DNA of 60,145 bases, taken from positions 1 through 60,145 of the forward strand of contig CALCCD010000025.1 of assembly GCA_937899645.1 (NCBI GenBank), given 5' to 3'. Under the pieces are notes generated by a model. It worked only from the letters and a program-made list of their open reading frames with translations. It was not told the DNA's origin and did no database searches. Made by a program: the position numbers and the translations under genes. This document shows positions 7,109-16,167 of the stretch, piece after piece; position 1 is the first letter of the stretch; each line of letters begins with the position of its first letter. The stretch is from an uncultured cyanobacterium (GTDB lineage Bacteria; Cyanobacteriota; Cyanobacteriia; Cyanobacteriales; Geitlerinemataceae).

Positions 7109-8055
7109 TGCACGTTTGTATTTTGCTGCTGGCGATTGCCGGGGCGGGGGCGACCCGCTGGTGGTGCTACCGAATTTTGCAACAGTGTCGCCGGGACGAT
7201 CGCCCCTGGCGCGAGCGCTGGTCGTGGGCGCTAGGTGCGCTGCTGCTTCCGGCGCTGTGGCTGGCGATCGCGGCGATCGCCGTCGGCTCGATGGGAACCC
7301 ACGGCACGATGTTCGGCCACGGTGTCAGCGCGTCGGGGTTGTGGCTGAGCGGTGGTTTTGCGATGGTGGCCGTGTCGCTGTTGGTGGCCTTGGCGGCGCG
7401 AGCGTGGCAGATCCAGCGCGAGCTACACCACTACCCTGCGACAACGATCGACGCGATCGGGCTCGATCGCACCGTAACCGCCCGTACGATCGCCGCGCCA
7501 TCCTGGTTCGCCGGACAGGTCGGGCTCGCGAATCCGGAGCTGGCGATCGGGCAAGATTTGCTGGACGGCCTCGATGGCGATCGCCTTGAAGCGATCGTCA
7601 CCCACGAGTGCGCCCACGCCCATTATCGCGACACGCTGGTGTTCTTTTTCCTCGGCTGGCTGCGCCGCCTGACGGGGTTGCTGCCCCACACTCATGAGAT
7701 CTGGAACGAGCTAGTGCTGCTACGCGAGTTGCGCGCCGATCGCTGGGCGGCGCAGTTCGTCGATCCGCTGCTGCTGGCTGAAACGCTGGTAGCGGTGGCA
7801 CGTGCCTCGCAGCCATCGACGGCGGGTAACTCTCCCGACGATCTGGCCGAAGCCTGGGTTGGGTTTCACGACTTTTCGGCGGCGGGCAGCTTTGAGGCGC
7901 GAATCGAAGCGCTGATCGATACTGAGCTGGCGGCGAGTACGGCGCTGACCGATCGTGAAGTCAGCTTTGAGCCCCGCGATCTGTCGGTTGGCGGCTGGCT
8001 CTGGTGCGCGCTCGCCTGCTTCCCGCTGCTGGCGCTGCCGTTCCACCAGATGTAG
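7108..8055 (+). CDS. petP: M56/BlaR1-type membrane metalloprotease PetP
   Basis: A 315-residue membrane protease. N-terminal membrane segments lie at about 2-17, 40-61 and 77-97. A zinc-protease domain follows, with H166-E-C-A-H170 in VTHECAHAHYRD and a downstream LRELRADRWAAQF segment likely to provide the third ligand. The LAIGQDLLDGL segment before the HExxH is typical of M56 enzymes. A further hydrophobic stretch is near the C-terminus, and there is no penicillin-binding sensor domain as in BlaR1. By homology with Synechocystis PetP it should degrade PetR under copper limitation and so release petJ. Translation is coupled to petR (TAATG overlap). The copper-sensing mechanism is not visible in the sequence. 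Confidence 0.85.
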   Translation: MHVCILLLAIAGAGATRWWCYRILQQCRRDDRPWRERWSWALGALLLPALWLAIAAIAVGSMGTHGTMFGHGVSASGLWLSGGFAMVAVSLLVALAARAWQIQRELHHYPATTIDAIGLDRTVTARTIAAPSWFAGQVGLANPELAIGQDLLDGLDGDRLEAIVTHECAHAHYRDTLVFFFLGWLRRLTGLLPHTHEIWNELVLLRELRADRWAAQFVDPLLLAETLVAVARASQPSTAGNSPDDLAEAWVGFHDFSAAGSFEARIEALIDTELAASTALTDREVSFEPRDLSVGGWLWCALACFPLLALPFHQM

Positions 8056-8078
8056 TCCATCAGAGAAACGTCGCAAAG

Positions 8079-8648
8079 ATGCCCAACCGCAACTCGGCTC
8101 GTCGAGTTCTGTGGGCGCTGGCGCGGGTGGCGGGAACCTACGCTACCTGCGGTCTCGTTCTATCTCGCCACACCGTAGAGCGCTTAGTTCTCAATAGCCC
8201 CGCCGACTTCGCGCTCGCCTTACTCGCTCGCCTCGATCGCTGGATTTATGACTTCAACAGCACGATCGCGATCGTCATCCTCGCTACGATCTGCATGTCG
8301 ATGGCCAGTGCGATCGAAGCGTCGTCGATTCGGCGCGGTGTGGATGGAGGCCGGACGTTTTTTGTCCTGCTGGGCGGGTTTTGTCTGGTGTTGCAGACGC
8401 TCGTTTTAGCTTGGGAACTGGTGGATTTTCTGCCTCGGTGGGCGGCATTGGCGATCGCGACGATCGCGTCCGGATGTCTGCTAGACGCTGCCCGATGCCT
8501 CGCCCGCGCGCTCGACGTCCGCTTCGAGCTGCAAGATTCTGAAGAAGTGAAATTCTTCATCGGCGTTGAGGCTGGCGTGCTGGCGGTGGTGGCGCTCGTG
8601 GCGATGCGCGTCGGTTACGTCGCCGGGTTTAGCGTCGATTTCTTCTAG
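8079..8648 (+). CDS. Hypothetical membrane protein downstream of petRP
   Basis: The 189-residue protein has three or four hydrophobic segments (about residues 50-72, 90-108, 116-136 and 165-185) separated by short charged loops, and no motif I recognise. It starts 23 bases after petP on the same strand, so it is probably in the same transcript. The ATG at 8079 is chosen because the frame upstream (to 8004) lies inside petP. Codon use matches its neighbours. A link to copper or electron transport can be suggested only from position. Confidence 0.6.
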   Translation: MPNRNSARRVLWALARVAGTYATCGLVLSRHTVERLVLNSPADFALALLARLDRWIYDFNSTIAIVILATICMSMASAIEASSIRRGVDGGRTFFVLLGGFCLVLQTLVLAWELVDFLPRWAALAIATIASGCLLDAARCLARALDVRFELQDSEEVKFFIGVEAGVLAVVALVAMRVGYVAGFSVDFF

Positions 8649-8865
8649 CTGTGGCAATCGCCTGCACCCGCGACGCTGCACTCGGCAAGTATCGGCAGGA
8701 CTGCCAAGCCAAGCCGCTAGACCGCGATCGTGCCCGACCTGCGGAGATCGCGCGCAAACTTCGAGGTTTCAGTACGTAAAGCTCGCGGAGATCGCGATCG
8801 AATTCAACGTAAATTGAAGTTGTGTATCGTCTATTAAAACTCGCTTAATTTTCGCTTCAAGCCCC

Positions 8866-9348
8866 ATGCTGACGTTCTCCCGCGATCGAATCGCTTCGCT
8901 CAAGGCCGCTGCCGTCGGCGCGATCGCCCTCTTCGTCACGCGACTGGCCTTCGACATCACCCAAGGCACGACCATCGCACAGCCCGACTTATGGATCGGC
9001 ACGGCACTGTGCGGCGGCGTCTTCGGCCTCACGTACCGCTACGTCCTACGCCAAGAGAGCGACATTCACCTCAGCACCGGTGCGATCGCCGCCTTTACGA
9101 TCGCCCGCGCCGCCGGGCAGTGGGAAGGGCTCCAGGCCAGTAATGATGCCATCATCTGGAGCGACCTCCTACAGCAATTGGCGATCGGGCACTGGCAATC
9201 TCTCGTCCCGCTGGCAACAACGATCGGTTTTCTCGCGATCGCTAACGGTATTCCGTTCGTCATCGCGGCGCTGGCGATCGAGCTGGCTTTCGATCGCGGC
9301 TGGGTTGCCCGCTCTCCGAGCGATCGGCGCTCCGAACCCTGGGCGTAA
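8866..9348 (+). CDS. Hypothetical four-span membrane protein
   Basis: A 160-residue protein opening with MLTFSRDRIASLKAAAVG. Hydrophobic segments lie at about 14-30, 42-60, 66-85 and 115-140, and the C-terminus is charged (RSPSDRRSEPWA). The loop LTYRYVLRQESDIHLSTGAI between segments 2 and 3 looks conserved in style with small cyanobacterial membrane proteins that have a similar opening, but I cannot name a family. It stands alone, with 217 bases before it and 199 after it. The start ATG follows an AT-richer stretch that may hold its promoter. Confidence 0.6.
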   Translation: MLTFSRDRIASLKAAAVGAIALFVTRLAFDITQGTTIAQPDLWIGTALCGGVFGLTYRYVLRQESDIHLSTGAIAAFTIARAAGQWEGLQASNDAIIWSDLLQQLAIGHWQSLVPLATTIGFLAIANGIPFVIAALAIELAFDRGWVARSPSDRRSEPWA

Positions 9349-9547
9349 CCGTTAACTTTTCAAGCCCGGAACGTCCTGGATGTCACCGCGATTTTTCAGA
9401 GAGCGATCGATTTTCGTGCAGTGTTGGTGCAACTGACGGTGGAATGGGACACCAAATCTCCTAAAAAGACCGCATTTTTGCGGACGCGCTAAACGGTATA
9501 CGGCTACATACTGGGGGAGCTTTTCCGTCTCGTGCTCTACCCCAAAC

Positions 9548-12500
9548 ATGCGCCCTCTCTTCGTTTCTGGCCTGTTCGCGATCGCTGTCGCCAGCCCGAC
9601 CTTCGCCCAGATTGTCCCCGCCACCGACGGCCTCGGTACGCAAGTCACGATCGACGGGGCGCAAATCGACATTACCGGCGGTCGCACTTCCAGCGATGAT
9701 ACCAACCTCTTTCACTCCTTTGAGAGCTTCAATTTAGGTACGGGTGAAGCTGCAAATTTTCAGGTGTTGCCCAATATCGAAAATATCCTCGGTCGCGTTG
9801 TCGGCGGTTCTGGATCGTTGGTGGACGGGTTGCTGGGCGTGACGGGCGGTGACGCGAATCTATACCTGATCGACCCGGCGGGCATTGTTTTCGGGGAAAA
9901 TGCACGGCTTGATGTCGCGGGTGATTTCGTGGCGACGACTGCGACTTCCGTTGGATTCGGCGATCGCTGGCTGGACGTGATGGGCAATAACATCTGGTCG
10001 GAGCTGGTCGGCAATCCGACGGGATTTGGATTTGCCGGCACGGGCGCGATCGTCAATCTAGGCGAGCTGACCGTTGATTCCGGCCAAAATATCGGGCTAT
10101 TCGGTGATGCGGTCATCAATGCGGGGTCGCTGTCGGCTCCGGGCGGTGGTGTGGCGATCGTGGCGAGCGAGGCGGGCGATCGCATTCGGCTCGGGATTCC
10201 AGGGAACGTGTTGAGTTTGGAGGTCGATCGTGAGGCGCTGCACGCAGACCCGACGGCGCTGGCGCTACCGGAGGTGATGTCGGGCGAAGTGGAGTCGGCT
10301 GGCGCGATCGTGCGTGATGCGGATGGCTCGATTCGGCTGGGGGCGTCGCCGGTGTCGGTGGAGCCGCTGGTGGGGGATGCGCTGGTGTCGGGCGCGATCG
10401 ATGTGGCTTCGACGGATGGTGTCGGCGGGACGGCGTTGGTGTTGGGCGAGCGGGTGGGGATGTTGGCAGGCGCGATCGATGCGTCGGGGCGTGATGGTGG
10501 CGGCGCGGTGAATATTGGCGGGAATTTTCAGGGAGTGGGGGCGTTGCCGAACTCTGAGTTGACGGTGGTGGATGGGGAGTCAGCGATCGTGGTGGATGGG
10601 GTTGTGTTGGGTGATGGGGGTCGGGCGATCGTTTGGGCGGATGGTTCGACGCGGTTTAGCGGAGAGGTTTTGGCGCGGGGGGGAAGTGAGGGGGGGAATG
10701 GTGGTTTTGTGGAGGTTTCGGGGAAGCGGTTTTTGGATTTTGTGGGAGAGGTTGATACTTCGGCGGCGAATGGGGAGTTTGGAACGCTTTTGCTCGATCC
10801 GGCAGTAATTCGAGTGGTGGATGATGCGGTGGCGGAGACGAGTGATTTGACGACAGTAGATGAGTTTGGCGATGCGGATATTGGAGGAGATCGAGAAACT
10901 TTAGTGGCAGCTTCAGCGATCAATAATGCAATGACAGATGTGGAATTACGAGCTGATGAAAGAATCGTCATTGAGTCTGATTTATTTCTGCTGGAGCCAG
11001 GTGTTGGATTCCATGCCTACTCTAACGGTGGCGTTATTATCCTAAGTGATATTGAAACGGATGGCGGAGATATTGAATTACATGGAAATCGCGACTTAAT
11101 AGATGGTGGCTTCCTGAGAATAGAGAACTCTACTATTAGGAGTAATGGTGGCAATATCTCAATGATTGGACATGGCAGCAGTGAACAATCTTCAGGCATA
11201 TATATCAAAGAGGTATCAGACATCATTGCCGATGGTGGCAATATCTCAATAATTGGATATGGAGGGAATGAAATATCTGCCAACGATGGCATTTTTATTG
11301 AAAGAGTTGATACAAGAAGTACGGCTCCAATCACACAGTTGCAGATAGAAACCAACGGACAAGGAAACATCAATATTCATGGCATAGCTGGACGGAGTAA
11401 TGAGTCCGCATCTTCTGAACCCGGCAACGTTAGCAACCTAGGAATTCGTGTTGACTTTGTCGGCGACAGAGTTGTAATCAAGTCTGAAAACGGTGATATC
11501 TCAATTTTGGGAGAAGCAGAGTATCAAAGAGATTTAAGCAATGTTTATAACTCGGGAGCTTCGTTAACAAACACTCGGGTCGAATCATTTGGTGCAGGCA
11601 ACATAACTCTCAGGGGAGTAGGAGATTATTTTGGTTTGAGTTTTGGCTTCGTATCTACCAATGACGGCGATATAAATATAACAGGTCATTCACTTGGAGC
11701 AAGAAGCCCTCGTACGATGATGTTCTGGGGATATAACACGATTGAATCTGAATCAGGAAATATTAATATCAACTCTATTGGATGTAGCTCAGACTGCTCG
11801 CCGAGGACAGGTTCCAATGGCTCTATAGATATGGGTCAAGGTGCGATAATTGAGACTGGATACGGTGATATCAACATACAACTAAGTGAAGGTGTAGTAC
11901 CTCGCTTTCTGATCAATGATTCAGACATCGAAAGAGACTCCTCCATTCGCATACATGAATCTGGAAATTTAACCATATCAACAGACAATGATTCTTTCGC
12001 CGGAAGAATCTACGATGTCTTTCTTAGAAGAATTAACATCTTTCTCGAAGATGGAAATCTAGAAATACGCGGCTTTCGTCCGCGAATCACTCAGGGTGAT
12101 ATTCGAGTCCCCAATGGCTATATACAAATTGGTGCGAATGTCGCTCTGGAGTCTACCAGTCTTTTTACAAATGGTCACGAGATCAGTCTAGGCCGTGGAT
12201 CGGTTGTCAGCTCCGGGGAGGGATACTCTATTGAAAGTAATGGTGGCGATATTTTCTTGGAAGGCTCAGTTATTAGAATAGATGGCTCTGTACTGTCTCA
12301 GTCTACAAATGGAGAAGCAGGCAATATCAATATTTTAGGTGGAGCGGTTGATATCGCTGGTTCTATCTCGGCACGTTCAGACGATGGTGATGCAGGAAAT
12401 ATAGTTGTCTTGGGGAATAATCGAGTTACGTTGGGTAATGTAGATGCTAGTTCTTCTCAGAATGCGGGAGATATATCTATTACCTCAAGAGCGCCATCAA

Positions 12501-15500
12501 TATGCTTTTCTCGACCTGATGAATGCAGTCCGGAAATAAATGGTTTTATTGATACAACCGCAGGAATTATAAATGCTGGGGGTGGAATTAATGGCGGTCA
12601 GGTTGATATTTTTGGTGGTGGCAATATTGATACGGGGACGATTATTCTTTTTAATCCAGGATTTCGAGGAGATAGTGGTGATATTGGGATACTGAGCGAG
12701 ACAGGAACTATTAGGACGATATCTGGAAGTTTGATCACTGCTTCTGCTTTAGGTGAAGGTGGAAATGTTACCTTGTCTTCTGGACGTAACATTGAAGTTG
12801 CACTAATTGATGCACGTTCATTTTCATCAACCCACTCAGGTGGGGAAATATCACTGAATTCTGTAAGTTCAAGGTTCCGAGAGAGTAACGATCTGATACT
12901 TCAAAGTAACTTGATTACTAACCGAAGCAATATTGTGTTGCAGGGAGAATTGCTCTTTTCGAGTCAGACAGGTGTTGAATCTCTAGAGTTTGGGGATATA
13001 GATATTGATGGATCGATCGACGGGACAGAAAGTCTTACTTTGAATGCAGGGACGGGCAACATCGAAATCAGTGGCGAAATCGGCCAAAACACCCCGCTCC
13101 GTGACCTCACCCTAATCGGCAACCTCACCGACCCCTCCGGCGATCCCCTCCTCATTCAAGTCCAAAATTTCATCCAAGCCGACAGCTTCACCACCCAAAA
13201 TGACCTCACCCTCCAAGCCGGTGGCGACATCACCATCGATGACATAAACACCCCCGGTGATGTCAGCATCTTTAGCATTGACGGCGACATTACCGCTGGG
13301 CGCATTGATACCGGCAACGATCTCGCAGATGCAGGAAATATCGACCTCCAAGCTCAAAACGTCACCATCGCCAGCGCCAACCTCCAAAGCCTCAACGACA
13401 TCGGCGGCAACCTCAACATCGACGCTCGCAACGGCAACGTCCGCATCACCGACAGCTTCACTGACCTCAACGGCAACCAAGCCAGCATCTCCACCCTCGG
13501 CGGACTCGAAAGCGGAACCGTTTACATCTTCCACGGCGGCGGCGGAATCGTACCCTTCATCGTCGGTGATGCCGCCCGCAACGGCAGCGCCGCCGCCATC
13601 ACGCGCGGAACCGCAGCCGCCGAATCGATCGCCTTTTCCGCCTACCCCAACCGCCACACCCAAGACGCCGATCGCCTCATCCTCGACACCATCCCTGCCC
13701 CGCCACCACCCGCACCAGAAGAACCTGCCACAACACCCGACCCCAGCGAAACCACCCCCGAAACCCCAACCGAACCAGGAGAACCCGAAACAACCTCCGA
13801 AGAAACGACATCATCCACCCCATCCGCAAGCCCGTTTGACGACCTCCTCGATCGCGCCCCGAGCGGTACAGATCCCTCCGCCGACACAAGTACCGACGAC
13901 GCCAGCCCGACCGATACGTCAACCTCCACCACAACCGGTGAAGTCCCCGAGACCGAATCGACTGCCGCCCCAGAAGAAACCCCAACAGCCGAACCCGACA
14001 CGACTCCACCTGCCGACCCCACATCTGGCCTCGACACCAGCACCGACCCGGCCATCCCAGACCCCAGCACCAGCGAGACTCCCGGTGGCACGATCGACCC
14101 GAGCGATCCGGACAGCGGCAGCGACCCGACCGAATCCAGCGATCCGGTAACACCGATCGACCCAGCGGCAGAAGACGACGGCCTTATCGAAACCGAACTC
14201 GACCTCACCAACCCGATCGATCGCCTCATCGCCCTAATCGGTGAAACCATCGGCGCAGAAACTAAAGTCGCGATCGACCCCGACACCGGTGCAACCGTCG
14301 CGAGCTGGCTCGTCGAAGAAACCGATGGTCTCGGTGGCAGCGACTCAACCCTGATAACCCAGGTCATCCCCAACCTCGAGCCGGATGTGACGGTCTCCGA
14401 ACCCGTCGAAGTTGCTGCGACGCCGCCCGCTGTCAGTACGCCCGACCCCGAGCCGATCGCCGACCCCGCACCCGTCGCGGCCGCTCCCGCCGCTGCGCCC
14501 CGCACCGCAACGCCGACTCCAGTCGTGACCCCGGCTCCCGCCGCGACCCCAGCCCCGAGCTCGACACCCGCAACGCCGACCCAGCAAGACAACGCACCCG
14601 TCGAAGAGACCGAGACGCCGACGGAAGTAACGCTGCCCAATCTCAACCCGACGATTCCCGAGCTGCTGACCCTCGGCGACGGCGATGCGCTAGTCGAAGA
14701 GCTGGAGAGCGACTTCGAGGCGGAGTTCGAGGAAGCAGCGGACGAAGATTTGAACGAAGATGGCGATCGCCGCCTGACCGCCGCGCAGATCCGCGAAACG
14801 CTTCAAGAGCTGGAAACCCAGACCGGGCGGCGCGGCGCGATCGTCTATGCCAGCACGTTCTGCACCGAGACGCGGGGGCAGGCGACCTACGATGGCGCGA
14901 ACTGCCTGGACGGCAGCGAGCACGTGGCGCTGGCGCTGGTGACACCGGGCGAAGCGACGATCGTGCGGACGGTGCAGCTCGATCGCCAGCTCGCTCGTAT
15001 CGTCAGCGAATTCCAGGGCCAACTCACCGACCCGAGACAAATTCGCCATCACACCTACAAGCAGGGCGCGCAGAAGCTGTACGACATTTTGGTGCGCCCG
15101 ATCGCCGACGAACTCGACAGCTTCGACCTCGACCTGCTGGTCTACGCCGTCGATGCCGGACTGCGCCAGATCCCGCTGGCGGCGCTCCACGACGGCGATC
15201 GGTTCCTGGTCGAGCGCTACAGCATCGGCTCGATTCCGAGTATGGGCCTGACCGATACGCGCTACCAGCGGCTGCGCGACTCGAGCGTGCTGGCGATGGG
15301 TGCGGACGAGTTTCCGGTGACGAACAATTCGGCGCTGCCTGCCGTGCCGTTCGAGCTGGATGCGATCGTGGCTGAATCGCCCGATACCGCTAAGGCCGAC
15401 AGCACCGAGCCCGATGCTGGGATTTGGCCGGGGCAGGAGTTTTTAAATGAAGACTTCACGTTTGCGAATCTGATCGGCCAGCGCAACCGCGCCCCGTACG

Positions 15501-15988
15501 AAATCGTCCATCTGGCGACTCACGCCCACTTTGAGAGCGGCAATCCGTATATCGATCTGTGGGACGAGCGCAAGTCTCTCGATGAGTTCCGCGAGGCGGA
15601 GTGGTACGCGCCGCCGACGGTGGAGCTGCTGGTCTTGAGCGCTTGCGATACGGCGAGGGGAGACCCGGAGGCGGAGCTGGGCTTTGCCGGACTGGCGGTG
15701 CGATCGGGCGTGAAGTCGGTGCTGGCGAGTCTGTGGAAGATCTCCGATTTGGGGACGCTGAGCGTGATGGCGAGTTTCTACGGGGAGCTGGGCGATGCAC
15801 CGCTGAAGGCCGAGGCGATGCGGGCGGCGCAGCTCGCGATGCTGCGTGGCGAGGTGGAGTTTGCGGGCGATGCGATCGTGATGGGCGATCGTCGCGTGCC
15901 GCTGCCGCCGGAATATCACAACACCACCGCTGACTTGTCGCACCCCTACTACTGGGCAGCGTTCAGCATGGTCGGTTCGCCGTGGTAA
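9548..15988 (+). CDS. Filamentous-haemagglutinin-type (TPS) adhesin with C-terminal CHAT protease
   Basis: A 2146-residue surface or secreted protein. Residues 1-20 are a signal peptide ending TFAQ. A two-partner-secretion domain follows (QVTIDGAQIDITGG, FHSFESFNLG, NLYLIDPAGIVFG), then a long beta-helix rich in GGDI/GGNI turns, a Pro/Thr/Glu linker (about 1380-1700), and a CHAT domain. CHAT is a caspase-fold cysteine protease; the catalytic His is H1992 (HLATHAH) and Cys is C2033 (LSACDTA), both present, with the conserved GFAGLAVRSG and SLWKISD after it. TPS-CHAT fusions are known in cyanobacteria, but their substrates are not. No TpsB transporter gene is in the window. The middle (10850-13040) is AT-rich and lacks HIP1 sites, while the parts on either side are G-rich and C-rich, which indicates a mosaic gene. 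Confidence 0.9.
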   Translation: MRPLFVSGLFAIAVASPTFAQIVPATDGLGTQVTIDGAQIDITGGRTSSDDTNLFHSFESFNLGTGEAANFQVLPNIENILGRVVGGSGSLVDGLLGVTGGDANLYLIDPAGIVFGENARLDVAGDFVATTATSVGFGDRWLDVMGNNIWSELVGNPTGFGFAGTGAIVNLGELTVDSGQNIGLFGDAVINAGSLSAPGGGVAIVASEAGDRIRLGIPGNVLSLEVDREALHADPTALALPEVMSGEVESAGAIVRDADGSIRLGASPVSVEPLVGDALVSGAIDVASTDGVGGTALVLGERVGMLAGAIDASGRDGGGAVNIGGNFQGVGALPNSELTVVDGESAIVVDGVVLGDGGRAIVWADGSTRFSGEVLARGGSEGGNGGFVEVSGKRFLDFVGEVDTSAANGEFGTLLLDPAVIRVVDDAVAETSDLTTVDEFGDADIGGDRETLVAASAINNAMTDVELRADERIVIESDLFLLEPGVGFHAYSNGGVIILSDIETDGGDIELHGNRDLIDGGFLRIENSTIRSNGGNISMIGHGSSEQSSGIYIKEVSDIIADGGNISIIGYGGNEISANDGIFIERVDTRSTAPITQLQIETNGQGNINIHGIAGRSNESASSEPGNVSNLGIRVDFVGDRVVIKSENGDISILGEAEYQRDLSNVYNSGASLTNTRVESFGAGNITLRGVGDYFGLSFGFVSTNDGDINITGHSLGARSPRTMMFWGYNTIESESGNININSIGCSSDCSPRTGSNGSIDMGQGAIIETGYGDINIQLSEGVVPRFLINDSDIERDSSIRIHESGNLTISTDNDSFAGRIYDVFLRRINIFLEDGNLEIRGFRPRITQGDIRVPNGYIQIGANVALESTSLFTNGHEISLGRGSVVSSGEGYSIESNGGDIFLEGSVIRIDGSVLSQSTNGEAGNINILGGAVDIAGSISARSDDGDAGNIVVLGNNRVTLGNVDASSSQNAGDISITSRAPSICFSRPDECSPEINGFIDTTAGIINAGGGINGGQVDIFGGGNIDTGTIILFNPGFRGDSGDIGILSETGTIRTISGSLITASALGEGGNVTLSSGRNIEVALIDARSFSSTHSGGEISLNSVSSRFRESNDLILQSNLITNRSNIVLQGELLFSSQTGVESLEFGDIDIDGSIDGTESLTLNAGTGNIEISGEIGQNTPLRDLTLIGNLTDPSGDPLLIQVQNFIQADSFTTQNDLTLQAGGDITIDDINTPGDVSIFSIDGDITAGRIDTGNDLADAGNIDLQAQNVTIASANLQSLNDIGGNLNIDARNGNVRITDSFTDLNGNQASISTLGGLESGTVYIFHGGGGIVPFIVGDAARNGSAAAITRGTAAAESIAFSAYPNRHTQDADRLILDTIPAPPPPAPEEPATTPDPSETTPETPTEPGEPETTSEETTSSTPSASPFDDLLDRAPSGTDPSADTSTDDASPTDTSTSTTTGEVPETESTAAPEETPTAEPDTTPPADPTSGLDTSTDPAIPDPSTSETPGGTIDPSDPDSGSDPTESSDPVTPIDPAAEDDGLIETELDLTNPIDRLIALIGETIGAETKVAIDPDTGATVASWLVEETDGLGGSDSTLITQVIPNLEPDVTVSEPVEVAATPPAVSTPDPEPIADPAPVAAAPAAAPRTATPTPVVTPAPAATPAPSSTPATPTQQDNAPVEETETPTEVTLPNLNPTIPELLTLGDGDALVEELESDFEAEFEEAADEDLNEDGDRRLTAAQIRETLQELETQTGRRGAIVYASTFCTETRGQATYDGANCLDGSEHVALALVTPGEATIVRTVQLDRQLARIVSEFQGQLTDPRQIRHHTYKQGAQKLYDILVRPIADELDSFDLDLLVYAVDAGLRQIPLAALHDGDRFLVERYSIGSIPSMGLTDTRYQRLRDSSVLAMGADEFPVTNNSALPAVPFELDAIVAESPDTAKADSTEPDAGIWPGQEFLNEDFTFANLIGQRNRAPYEIVHLATHAHFESGNPYIDLWDERKSLDEFREAEWYAPPTVELLVLSACDTARGDPEAELGFAGLAVRSGVKSVLASLWKISDLGTLSVMASFYGELGDAPLKAEAMRAAQLAMLRGEVEFAGDAIVMGDRRVPLPPEYHNTTADLSHPYYWAAFSMVGSPW
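10850..13040 (+). other. AT-rich core inside the TPS-CHAT gene
   Basis: Within one unbroken frame, base composition falls from over 60% GC to roughly 40-45% between about 10850 and 13040. I find no GCGATCGC there, although the octamer is frequent on both sides. The encoded protein is beta-helix repeat throughout. This fits replacement of the passenger core by foreign DNA between conserved secretion and protease ends. Confidence 0.75.
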
Positions 15989-16052
15989 CTCGTCTTGGTA
16001 GGGTGAGTCGCGGTTGCGGCAAGTTTGGCAAAGCACGATCGATAGAAACCAA

Positions 16053-16100
16053 CCGCAACGCACCGGCGATCGAGGCTGACATTGCTGTGGTGCGTTGCGG
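16053..16100. repeat. 11-base-pair hairpin between convergent genes
   Basis: CCGCAACGCAC (16053-16063) is perfectly complementary to GTGCGTTGCGG (16090-16100) around a 26-base loop. It lies between the TPS-CHAT and tamB stops. The GTGCGTTGCG core, with TAGGGTG upstream at 16010, resembles intergenic repeats common in cyanobacteria. It may terminate transcription in both directions. Confidence 0.7.
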
Positions 16101-16167
16101 CTCGAAAAATTGTCGCGAAATTTGAGACCGATCGAGGTCGCGACGCACTCTACCGGAGCGGGTGGTG

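Noticed and set aside
13642-14646. 334-codon minus-strand ORF rich in Gly/Ser/Val
   Set aside because: Reverse-frame shadow of the Pro/Thr/Asp linker of the TPS-CHAT gene.
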